Assembly: GCA_003427395.1 (NCBI GenBank)
Contig: BFEA01000232.1
Span: 239,401-280,405, forward strand
Direction: 5' to 3'
Length of the DNA: 41,005 bases
From: Chara braunii
Lineage: Eukaryota; Streptophyta; Charophyceae; Charales; Characeae
Part shown: positions 31,837 through 41,005 of the stretch, in pieces
Layout of the letters: each line of letters opens with the position of its first letter
Position numbering within the stretch: the first letter of the stretch is position 1
Program-made: the position numbers and the translations under genes
The notes under the pieces: generated by a model
Database searches by the model: none
Seen by the model: the letters and a program-made list of their open reading frames with translations, nothing else
Told to the model about the DNA's origin: nothing

Positions 31837-31886
<50 letters not shown>
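31837..31886. repeat. (GA)n microsatellite
   Basis: Uninterrupted GA dinucleotides for about 50 bp, preceded by imperfect GAGA-rich sequence from about 31798. Confidence 0.97.
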
Positions 31887-31892
<6 letters not shown>

Positions 31893-31955
31893 CCCTAATC
31901 CTAATCAAGCCTTACCCTTACTTGACCTACCGTCCCCCGTTCAAGATCCGACCCA

Positions 31956-32593
31956 GCACATCACCAAGTGAAGGAAAAACTGAACTGCACAACTTAGACT
32001 AGAGCATGTACATGTGTGAAGTTGTGGAAACAACTAGAAAAAATCGGCACATCACCAAGTGAAGGAAGAACTAAACTGCACAACTTAGACTAGAGCATAC
32101 ACATGTGTGAAGCTAGGGAAGCAGCTAGGGAGAACCGACACATCACCAAGAGAAGGAAGAACTAAACCGCACACCTTAGACTAGAGCATACACATCTGTG
32201 CAGCTATGGAAGCAACTAGGAAGAATCGGCACATCACCAAGTGAAAGAAGAACTGAATTGCATAATTTAGACTAGAGCATGCACGTGTGTGAAGCTATTA
32301 TGGAAGCAACCAGGAAGAACCGGTACATCACCAAGTGAAGGAAGAACTGAACTGCATAACTTAGACTAGAGCATGCACATGTGTGAAGCTATGGAAGCAA
32401 CTAGGAAGAATCGACACATCACCAAGTAAAGGGAGAAATGAACTGCACAACTCAGACTAGAGCATGCACGTGTGTGAAGCTATTATGGAAGCAACCAGGA
32501 AGAACCGACACAACACCAAGTGCGGGAAGGACTGAACTGCACAACCTAGACTAGAGCATGCACATATGTGAAGCTATGAAAACAACTAGGAAG
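31956..32593. repeat. 91-94-bp minisatellite, seven copies
   Basis: Units start at 31956, 32047, 32138, 32229, 32323, 32414 and 32508. Each starts with a variant of GCACATCACCAAGTGAAGG and contains TTAGACTAGAGCATGCACATG. The 94-bp units (starting 32229 and 32414) share a 3-bp insertion reading TATTATGG, so a two-unit block has probably been duplicated. A partial eighth piece follows at 32594-32605. Confidence 0.95.
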
Positions 32594-32605
32594 AGCATGC
32601 ACATG

Positions 32606-33589
32606 AGAATACTAAGTTAACGGTAAAGTTTAGCATCACTAGGGCGCAACCCCTAGTGTCGGCTGCTGATCGGCATAACCTGAACAGCGGGCCTGCGTCT
32701 TGCCAAGGGAGTAAAGACTTAAAGGGGTGTGGCCACCTAGGAGGGTTTTACTCCTGCGGAATGGTGTGGGATAGGAGTCGAGTCGAGTCTTTTTGAGTCT
32801 TGATTGAATTCTTATCAGGAAAAAGCCTATCGTGGTGCAACCTGCGAGGGCACTACTGCTAAAATAACAACGCGGTGGGCCGTATTATCTGGCCCGATCA
32901 CCCAGACTATGGTGGGCCAAGATGGAGACCTGACCCTCTTGTACTAGACTGCAGGAAGAGTCTATGATGAGATTTGTGTATATATACATGTCGATTGCGA
33001 GAGTTGTTGGAGGGGGGCAAGAATGCCTTCAAAGGTCTCGGTTAGGGTCCGCATCCCTAGTTATGGCCCTGCTTGCAGGGTAGAGACCAAGGACACTTAA
33101 CGAGAAGCCGACGTTTGTCTAGGACGAAGGGGAGAGGACGATCGAGAGGGCCATTGGGACTTATGTAGTATAGTGCGAGTATCCCGACGTCCTGGTATCG
33201 GGACAATGGAGACCCAGGTTAGAATCCTGGCAACATACAGTTTTGTTGGCATGGCTTGTTGGAGACCTCGAACCTGAGTCTGTCGGCTAATCGGATTGGT
33301 TCTTTTCTCGTCAGCATTTGGATTGTGGATGGACTTATAGCTTTTTTATTTGGCGAAGCGATGGGGACGTCGCTTAATATGGTCCGGTAAGTTGTCGGTG
33401 CGAATACCCTTACAAGGGTATCCGCCCTGGTTTTGCAAACGACAGAAAATAAGTTTGGTGTAAAGTCTTTAGTATACCGTGCGAGGCGCGGCGGAGTCTG
33501 TAGTTTAGGTTAACTGGATGGTTGACTAAAATAGAGAGTGTGTGAGCGCGCAGATTTGAGGCGCGCGTGATCTTTTTAATTGTTGATGA
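32606..33589. other. No gene seen; spacer before right arm
   Basis: Short frames only. TGGTATCGGGAC near 33205 resembles a tRNA-Met primer site, but no LTR terminus (ACA or CA) precedes it, so I leave it unassigned. Confidence 0.4.
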
Positions 33590-35762
33590 TTGTAGAGTCG
33601 GCGTAATCACCGACCAGATTTTCATTTTCTGATTAAGTTAGGATTAAGAGGATTCCGTCTTTTGATTGGTGCGCGTGCCTGTGACTTGTGCGTACGTGCG
33701 AAGGACGGCGTCGACAACAATGGGATTTTGAAGGCATTTCGGTAGTTCTGCGCGTTGCGCAGTATTCGCTTATTTAGGTGTCCGCCAGTGCTAGAACCAG
33801 CCTTGGGCCTAGCACTATTGGTTACAGCGTCGGACTTTCATCAAAGAGATTCAGGGATCAAAATCGAGCGGTGACGACACGAGGATATCAGAGTAGCGCG
33901 AAGGGACCGAGGGGTTGAGGGCGTGGTAGGGCTATCCCCCTTGGTTTTGTCGTTGGCAGGGTCAGAACGGTACTAGCGGTCTCTTTCTCCCTCGTTCATC
34001 GCATTCTGACGATTAAAAGTTTAAATATTTTTTTATTTTATTATGTATTTTTATGCATCGACGTTTTTTGACTCACACGCGGCATCGGGTTTAGAGGTCG
34101 CCACGGCAATCGGGGACCTTGAGCGTGCGCCTCGTGTGTTTGACATGCGGGCTCCTACGTGTTCGGGATGTCGGGAAAATTTTTCGGTCTTGCTGCCTGG
34201 AAACTCGGACCGGGGAATTCAATGCGCATGCCAGTTGGTGGGTGGCTAAGCCCATGAGATGGAGGGGACCTGGGTCGCGAGAGCTTTCCGCAGTGGTGCA
34301 CGTTGACCGCCCACTGTTTGCAGTGAGGGAGGTGGAGTGTGAGCATGCCCGCTGGGACCCCAAAGGAACAGGACTGTGCCTGGGCGCTAGGGCACTGTGG
34401 GGGAGTCCGCGGTGGTATTGTCTGCGCGGGAGGTGTACGGGGGACCCTCCTCCGCGGCGGTCTTCAAAGATTTCACTGGAATACATGTTATTGCCACCAA
34501 GGTTCTCACCGGGCCCTGCATCACCTAGGCCATGCGCTAGGTTGGGCAGCAGGCCCACGCCCCTTTTCCTATCGGGACTCAGAACAGCCACGACGACCGT
34601 ACAGTGCTCCGCGCTACGGCGCCATCGGCCTGAGGCTGACTGATCTGGCGGGTGAGTCACGACTCACTCTTTAGCGGATTCCGATTGTCGTAACCTGCTA
34701 TCTTGCTGCCTGTATCGCCTGGGGCCTTTTCGTAGTGTCTGGGGTAGCGCTTAGTTGCATCGGGCGGAGAATGAAAGAAAGGAGAACGGTGAGTGAACCC
34801 GGAAGGAAAAATGGGTCTGGTGCTCGCGCAGAAGTGAGAACTGAGGAGATGGCGGAAAGATAAGTGAGGCGCAGTAGAAAGTGAATGGTTCATGCGACTC
34901 TCGACGGGATTAGACGTGGGAGGAAGTAATCTTGGGGTTTTGACCCTCGGCGAATCGATTGGAAGTGTTGGATATGGAAGTTAGTGTTTGAGGAGATATC
35001 AGAGAAAACGAATGCACCGGGGATGGAGAACGGGTGGGGGAGAAAGATGGGAAAACTAATTTCTCGCCCGATTCTTAATGGAATCGAGCGGGATAAAGTG
35101 TTGAATGGGGGTTTTCCATAGCTACGAGTAGGATGGTGAGGTTAGTTTGGCTATAGGATTAGTAGATAAGGAGTTAGTAAGAGATTGAGCGGTGCGCAAG
35201 AGGAGAAGAGCTACTTTGAAAAATAGTAAATGAATGTGTCTGCTTTCCAGCGGAAGATTCATATCGACTTTTCTTCTTAGTCTTAGCGGAGGGATCGGGC
35301 ATGTTCTTATTCGGAGTTGGCAGGGTGCAAGCGACTACGAGAGGCAGATCGCATCGGTCAAGTTTAGACATCGGGCCATGTTGTGTGCATGTGGGGCGAT
35401 TGCTCGTAAGAGCTGGCGATGCGTGATGAGCCGAAAGTCGAGCTACGGTGATAAACTGTTGTATGCCCAACCCGAGTTTTAGCAAAGAATCGCTAAGATT
35501 CTGCTCGACCTGACGTTTGAAGCAGTAGGCAACTACGGGGCAGCAAGATAGGGGGATATTCACCTGACAATGATGCCTTCTGTCCGAGTGGAACTCCCGA
35601 AAGTTGCCATCTCCGAGGAGATTCGACATGCTGTGGTGGATATAGCCCACCGCTAATCGATCCCTGAGCTCCCATCGCTCCCGCTTATGCGTGGCTGTTC
35701 TCAAATGAGCCGGGGCACGTCAACGACCGTGCACGTTCGTATGCTAGGAAGGCCGTATAGCC

Positions 35763-35764
<2 letters not shown>

Positions 35765-35847
<83 letters not shown>
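35765..35847. repeat. (GA)n microsatellite
   Basis: About 41 uninterrupted GA dinucleotides. The left arm has no counterpart, so it arose after the arms separated. Confidence 0.97.
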
Positions 35848-35850
<3 letters not shown>

Positions 35851-37165
35851 CGGGATGAATTTGATTGTGCTCAGTGGTGGGCATGGCAACAGGTCAGGTA
35901 GTAGTTTCGATCCCGACAACGGTCAAGTTGGTTGTGCGGGTGAGGTATCTTCTCATATTTATGCGGAAGATCCGTTTTGAGTTCGGATAGCCGATAGGCC
36001 GCTGCACGTATGGGAGAGTTCGTGCAAACTAAACAGACGAGCAGACACATGGTCTATGGAACGCCGCGAGAAGACAGGAAGATAGTGGGAATACGTACCT
36101 GCTCAACGAGGAGGTCTGCGTAAGTGCGAGCTGTAGATATTCTGGTGGCAACTACTGTGGAGTCGGTGCTGCTTTCCGAAGGGCAGGAAGGCTGATGTGT
36201 TAGTGAGGCTTGAGCCACGGTCTCCATTGATGACGTTTGCTGCCGGAGGTGCATGCTAGCCAACCCTGGCGACTAATGATGAGGGAAGCCTGCACCACAC
36301 CATCACATCAACCAAGCATTGAGGCGGCACCATGCTGCTATTGCCAACGGTACGACTACGACGCCTTTGGCTAAACAGGCTGTCCGATGACCCGGTGGCC
36401 AGCTCAGGGAGTCATTACTGTTGCAATGTTATAAGTTGCATCCTGTTGCGACGAGTTAGGAAGAGTACAGGAGGTGTGCTCTGTCTGAGCGCGAGTTTTC
36501 TCAAGCTGCGCAATAGTTGTCTGAACTGACGTAGTAAGCTTGTGGCTTGAGAAGGAAGTCAGACTTTAAAAGGAGGGTATCGTTGTGATCCGGAGAGCCG
36601 TCAGACGAGTTAACGGCTGGTGGTCGAGCTTTAGTTGACCAAGTTGTTTTGCGTTTCGACCATCATTGCGGGGCCCTCAGGCGTTCGAAGGTATCAAGGC
36701 CCTCTCCTGGGAGTTGAGTCAGTCCCTCTCTTGTATCTCGAGAGTCTGAAACCCCTTATATTCTGCCCTTCTTACTCTATGTTTAATCTTGTTATAAGAG
36801 GAAGGCGGCAGGCGGATTGCAACCCGTAGGATTGCAGCAAGACTCTGTGGGGAGTCAGCCCACCGATTGCGGGAGCTCTGCCGGAACCTAGGCGAGGTTC
36901 TGGAGGCAGGGAACCTTCAGGTATATCCCTTTCTGTCTGTATGACCCCACTATACCCATGTCTGACACTTCCTCTTAGTTTGATTGATGTGTTCCCCTAT
37001 GACTTTGCTTTCTTTCCAGGACTTAATCAGACTAAATGGAAGGAATGAATGAGAGTGAAGTTTAAGTTTTATCTTTATTCTGATTGAAAGCAGACAAAGG
37101 GTTGAAATTTGGGGAAGGTGGGAGGAAGGCAGACTCCGTGCGTTTGACCGGGTCAACCAAGGACT

Positions 37166-37945
37166 GGCATTGTTTCTAAGTTGAATGACCTAGGGCTATG
37201 TTTATTTGGCTATTTTATGAAGGGCCAGACATTGTTTCTAAGGTTGTTGTTTCTTTTTGGGGTATTGATTGTGAAAACTTTTAAGGACCAGACATTGTTT
37301 CCAAGACGAATGGTCTGGCCACTGTTTACTTTTTGGGTGGTTTCTGAACAGTTTTTAGGTCTTAACGCAGAGTACTCTGCTTTTTTTATTGCTGCGAAAA
37401 GAGGGTTGAACATTGTTTCTAAAACGAATGGCTCGATCCTTTGGTTGTTTTATTTCTGAGGGAGGTTCAAGCCAAAGACTAGACATTGTTTCCAAGACGA
37501 ATGGTCTAAGGCCACAGGATTTTAATATGGACAAAGGAATAAGACTCTTTATAATTCTCTATATATATACTTATGAGAACAAGGCTAGCCAGACATTGTT
37601 TTTAAGACGAATGGTCTAACTATAGCCTTAACACAAATTAAGGGAACAAAGTTATAACTGAAGGTAACTTGGGTCGGCTGAGCATTGTTTCTAAAACGAA
37701 TGGCTCAGTTTGGCCCCTCGTTTGTTGTCCTCTTCCCTCTCTCTGGCTACGGTGTACCGGGCAGTTCTGTCTATGACGATATATGTAATTTGGCTATTTA
37801 ACAGGTCAGGGCGACTAGGCATGGTTTCTAAGATGAATGGCTTAGTCATATGCCCAATGAAGAGAGAAGTAGTTGTGCAACATGTTCGTGTATAACTAAG
37901 GCAAAGAGTTGACATTGTTTCTAAGACGAATGGCCAGACTCGATG
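37166..37945. repeat. Array of ~9 hairpin repeats, second type
   Basis: Units of ~31 nt share the core ATTGTTTCTAAGACGAAT, flanked by arms that pair and vary together: CCAGAC (37288-37293) with GTCTGG (37313-37318); CTGAGC (37678-37683) with GCTCAG (37703-37708); GACTAGGC (37813-37820) with GCTTAGTC (37840-37847, one G-T). The 37478 unit has TAGAC/GTCTA. The unit near 37224 is cut after its core. Spacing is 60-115 bp. It sits where the left arm has the 19322-20660 array and keeps the same unit length and central CTAAG (seen in the left array's reverse complement). Confidence 0.9.
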
Positions 37946-38236
37946 CCCTATGTAAGGCGGGTATAAAGGGATAAATCATGGAAAGAATATGAACTATTGT
38001 CTGCCAAGGATGACTTGCGTTGGTGAGTGTACTTACCTTTGTGGTTTGGCCTGCATGTGACTGAGTGCGACTACTAAGTCTGAGTTTCAGTTTGATAGGT
38101 AGTTGCTTTAGTTGCTCGGCACGTGCTAGAGCCATAGGAGTTAGTTTCAATTCCTGCATTTTTATGAGCTAAGTTTTTTTACTTAGGTCAATTTTTGCAT
38201 TATTGGGATCTTTTATTTGTACTTGGTCTTGTATAA

Positions 38237-39070
38237 ATCTTGGTAAGCCACTTTCTCTTCGGGAAGCGTTGTCGAAATTTGTACAAAACTAAGGAGTTAG
38301 TTTTTTTTTTTTTTTTTTTTTTTTTTTCCAAAAAACAACGCAACCCCTTTGTATTCTGGGGGGAACCAGTCCAATTACTTATCACCGGCAAGCAATACAG
38401 AACATGATAAAGTCTCAGGAAAGAAAGAACCTCAAGGAACTACAACCACTTAGTGAGCAGCGGTAGACTAATTAAAGTACCTTATCCTACTCAATAGTTA
38501 TAATCCCTTCTAGAACCCAATCCTGAGAAGTAACATGATATGCTGCCAAAAAAAAATATCTCAGTCAAAAATTCTCAAAAACCCTAAAAAAGAAAATTAA
38601 GAGGAAAATAGTAAGGTTATCCTCAAAAAGTTCAACTTGTTTGACTTTTACGACTTAATAAAAATCTGGAGAGTCTCATTTTTTAAAGGGAGTGTTGCTC
38701 AAATTTTTGCTAATTCAAGGAGTTAGACAAAATTAGACCTTGAGAAGTCAAAGTCATTTTAAATCCTGAACTTTTTGAATTCGTAGTTGCCTAAATTTCT
38801 GCAAATCTAAGAAGTTAGTTAAATTTTGTCTTAGTTGAACCCAGGTCTTGCTTTTGAATTCATATCTGACTTAGTAAGAATCTGGAAAGTTTTTTTTTCT
38901 AAAGGGGGTGTTGCCTAAATTTTTACTAATTCAGGGAGTTAGACAAAATTTGACTTTTCAGATTTAGAGTTTGTTTTATTTTCATATGTGAGCTATTATA
39001 AATTCTGGAAAGGCACTTTCCCTACGGGAAGCGCTCCCGAAATTTTCTTCGTTTAAAGGAGTTAGATTAT
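38237..39070. repeat. Dispersed ~65-bp motif, at least four copies
   Basis: A motif with a TTCCC/GGGAA-type hairpin, then CGAAATTTT and ending GGAGTTAGA, occurs at about 38237-38300, 38666-38737, 38880-38951 and 39000-39070. A shorter copy ends GAAGTTAG near 38820. The left arm has reverse-complement copies at about 18790-18848 and 18888-18925. An uninterrupted T-run of about 30 nt (38299-38328) follows the first copy. Confidence 0.8.
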
Positions 39071-39714
39071 TTTGACATGTGACAATTCTGGCAATCCACC
39101 CTTGAATGGGGGAAATGCTGCCATAGGTTTGCCTTGTGTTGGGCACTGACTTAAAGGCAGGTCTAGGCTTAGCTTGTAGAAGGGTCCTGGGTGAGAATGC
39201 GTTATGGAGTTGTATTCTCCATACACTTATGATTTTAGCTTGGGGATTGACCTGTCTTGTGTTACAGGTCTTCTTGATCGATTCATTCAAGATTTGGGCT
39301 AGATTCAGCTGGATCCTACAAGGATCATCTTCTGTTATCATCGATAACAGGTCGGTTTACGATTAAACTCCAATCCACTCCTGCCACTCAACCTAAAGGC
39401 TGTACCTTGTGATTTGAACTGTTTTGTTGTGTTTTCGCCCGAACTTTATTTGAATGGCCATTTAAGAAAAGTACTGAGTATTTTATTTTGAGGAGTTGCA
39501 CAAGAGTGAAGCTTGCATGGCTAAAGCGAGGGGTGTGAGTGCAGAGGATGGTTAAAATTGACCCCGTGTAGTGCATGGACTTTTGGTTGAATCTTTGATG
39601 TGATTGCAGGTATGTTTGGTGATCCAGACTGTAGATTTGACTGCCTGCGCTCACATATATATATGTATTCTCTCTCTCTGCCTACGGTTTACCGGACAGT
39701 TCTATTTGTGATGA

Positions 39715-39731
39715 TATATATATATATATAT
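39715..39731. repeat. (TA)n tract
   Basis: Short TA dinucleotide run. It follows a ~50-bp segment (39672-39714) that also occurs at 37737-37785 (CTACGG, TACCGG, CAGTTCT order). Confidence 0.8.
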
Positions 39732-40058
39732 GGCTGAGAGAAGTCCCACTGTGATTGTGAGAAGTGATCGTCACATATTTATAACCCTTTATATATATAT
39801 ATATCATACTTGCGACACATCGCGATGCGCTGTACTGCGCATGTGTGCCGCACTGCGCTTCCCGCAAGACCCGCGCGCACTGCATGCGGCGCACCTCCAA
39901 AAATGGGGGTAAAAAAAAAAAAATTGTGAGGGGCGGTAGTAGACCCGGCCCCCTGCTCGCGTAAAATAAGAAACGGGCAGCCAAATTTCTTTTGAAGGTC
40001 GCGCGTTGGCCTGAAAGTTTTTAGTAACCTGTAGTCGGGGTAACACTCTGTGTGTATT

Positions 40059-40502
40059 GCAGTCTGTATGGTAAGGTTCTTGTAGGCCAGATTCAATCAT
40101 GATGAGGGTCGCAATCTCTCAAAACGTTCTCTTCTTATTACTTCTGAAGTAGAAAACGACGAAACTAACAATCGTTTTTTCAAGATTTTTTTTTTTAATA
40201 AGAAGAAAAAAATATAAGGGAAGAAAATCAGAATTTCTTTGCATGAGTGTCGCCCGGCGTGTCCAACCTGTCAGAACCTCAACAGTAAGTGCAGTCTGTA
40301 TGGTAGGGTTCTTGCAGGCCAGATTCAGTCATGATGAGGGTCGCGATCTCTCAAAACGATCTCTTCTTATTACTTTGAAGTAGAAAACGACGGAACTAAT
40401 AACCGTTTTTCTTGGAATTTGTTTTTTTAATAAAAAGAAAAAAACGTAAAGGAAGAACATCATAAATTCTTTGCACTAGTGAAGCCCGGAACCTCAACGG
40501 TA
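40059..40502. repeat. 232-bp tandem duplication
   Basis: Copy 1 starts GCAGTCTGTATGGTA at 40059 and copy 2 at 40291. They stay alignable, with indels, to CCTCAAC(A/G)GTAA (about 40285 and 40502). Both contain TCATGATGAGGGTCGC and an A/T-rich middle. Confidence 0.92.
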
Positions 40503-40547
40503 ATGTTCACCAACGGGCTCGCTGCACAACTCTCGACATGCACAACA

Positions 40548-40838
40548 AGACAAAAATATTGGCGGTGTATCTTTTCATATTCTAGCGCCAGATTCACTCT
40601 CGTTTTGCACATTTCCGGAGTAGTGCAGCGAGGCCCATATATGGCAATGTATCTTTCCATGTTCAAGCGGAAGATTCAGTCTCATTAGTTCAGAGATTCT
40701 CAAAAAAAAAAAAAAAAAGGTTCCAGAGATACGTTACGTGCTTACCTGATTCATCGGCCCTTTGCTCTCCACCACCCAACGTATGAATGAATCTTCCACC
40801 AGAACATGGAAAGATACACCGCCATATTTTTCGTCCTT
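40548..40838. repeat. ~50-bp motif, two direct and one inverted copy
   Basis: A block around GTGTATCTTTYCATRTTC followed by GGAAGATTCA-like sequence occurs at about 40553-40602 and 40633-40686, and inverted at about 40787-40838. The last two could form a hairpin of ~45 nt arms. A poly-A run (40702-40719) lies between them. Related pieces occur in both arms (about 22340-22360 and 35245-35275). Confidence 0.82.
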
Positions 40839-40927
40839 TGTGCATGTCGCCCCGCTTCCGGATTCATGTTGCCCGTTGATAAGGGCGGTTTCTTCGGTCC
40901 GATAGTGTCAGCACACGGTTTCTTCTT

Positions 40928-41005
<78 letters not shown>
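40928..41005. repeat. (CT)n(CA)n compound microsatellite
   Basis: CT dinucleotides to about 40952 then AC/CA to the window end, which may simply be where the window was cut. Confidence 0.97.

Larger units (their letters stand above)
33590..39810 (+). repeat. Right arm of a ~6-kb diverged inverted repeat
   Basis: Collinear with the reverse complement of 18150-23905 (anchor pairs listed there). It carries its own hairpin array (37166-37945), the paired dyads (39312-39350) and a run of a ~65-bp motif (38237-39070). GC-rich 34.09-34.66 kb has long frames on both strands at once, which I read as compositional, not coding. 35174-35704 (minus, 176 codons) is open but without recognisable domains. 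Confidence 0.75.

Noticed and set aside
33205-33216. Primer-binding site TGGTATCGGGAC as partner of the one at 24787
   Set aside because: No LTR terminus precedes it and the sequence after it does not align with the left leader.
33170-33240. tRNA-like T-arm (CCAGG, TTAGAAT, CCTGG) with partial acceptor pairing
   Set aside because: The D-arm and anticodon arm do not fold and the T-loop lacks the invariant TTC; probably chance.
34091-34660. Protein gene of 170-190 codons
   Set aside because: Long frames exist on both strands over the same GC-rich stretch, which points to base composition; neither has a known domain.
35687-35980. 97-codon plus-strand ORF
   Set aside because: Most of it is translation of the (GA)n microsatellite.
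18150-39810. A single giant DNA transposon with terminal inverted repeats
   Set aside because: Not excluded, but no transposase, no clear outer termini and no target-site duplication are visible, while a primer site inside suggests LTR-element relics.

Overview
This is eukaryotic nuclear DNA of the repeat-rich, gene-poor kind. It holds decayed Ty3/gypsy LTR retrotransposons whose primer-binding sites match the 3' end of a methionine tRNA, several microsatellites ((GA)n, (CT)n(CA)n, (TA)n), minisatellites and layered duplications. I see no bacterial operons and no intact host gene. The LTR elements and tRNA-Met primer sites fit a plant or streptophyte alga. A charophyte-type genome is my guess, and the species cannot be fixed from the window alone.

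Layout. 1-2063: non-coding, with a diverged 400-bp tandem duplication carrying TATA-like boxes. 2064-5626 (minus): remains of Ty3/gypsy element A (RNase H, reverse transcriptase, degraded middle, Gag zinc knuckle). 5627-14542 (minus): element B, an almost complete but mutated Ty3/gypsy element (LTR, integrase, RNase H, RT, protease, Gag, leader, primer site, LTR). 14543-15130: primer site and putative LTR of a third element (C), with two minisatellites. 16220-16950 (plus): N-terminal Gag fragment. 16951-17001: a 51-bp piece of element B's LTR end. 17002-18149: no gene seen.

18.15-39.81 kb is dominated by a very large, diverged inverted repeat: left arm about 18150-23905 (minus sense), right arm about 33590-39810 (plus sense). 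Each arm carries an array of 31-nt hairpin repeats spaced roughly 60-110 bp apart. The outer stems change from unit to unit, but often in a coordinated way that preserves pairing. Between the arms lie a primer site and putative LTR (24787 onward), an unidentified multi-frame coding-like stretch (25882-26881), an unidentified 140-codon ORF (29850-30274) and a 7-copy 91-94-bp minisatellite. 39.8-41.0 kb has further tandem and inverted duplications and ends in a (CT)n(CA)n microsatellite.

Two points stand out. First, the segment 5627-16950 looks inverted relative to an ancestral order. Undoing the inversion rejoins two broken features at once (element B's truncated LTR and element A's split gag) and gives element B a candidate 4-bp target-site duplication. 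It may be a real inversion or a misassembly; a single N next to an exact 91-bp duplication inside B's LTR is a second assembly warning. Second, the two hairpin arrays have covarying stems, which suggests that a folded RNA or DNA structure has been maintained in this non-coding repeat family.
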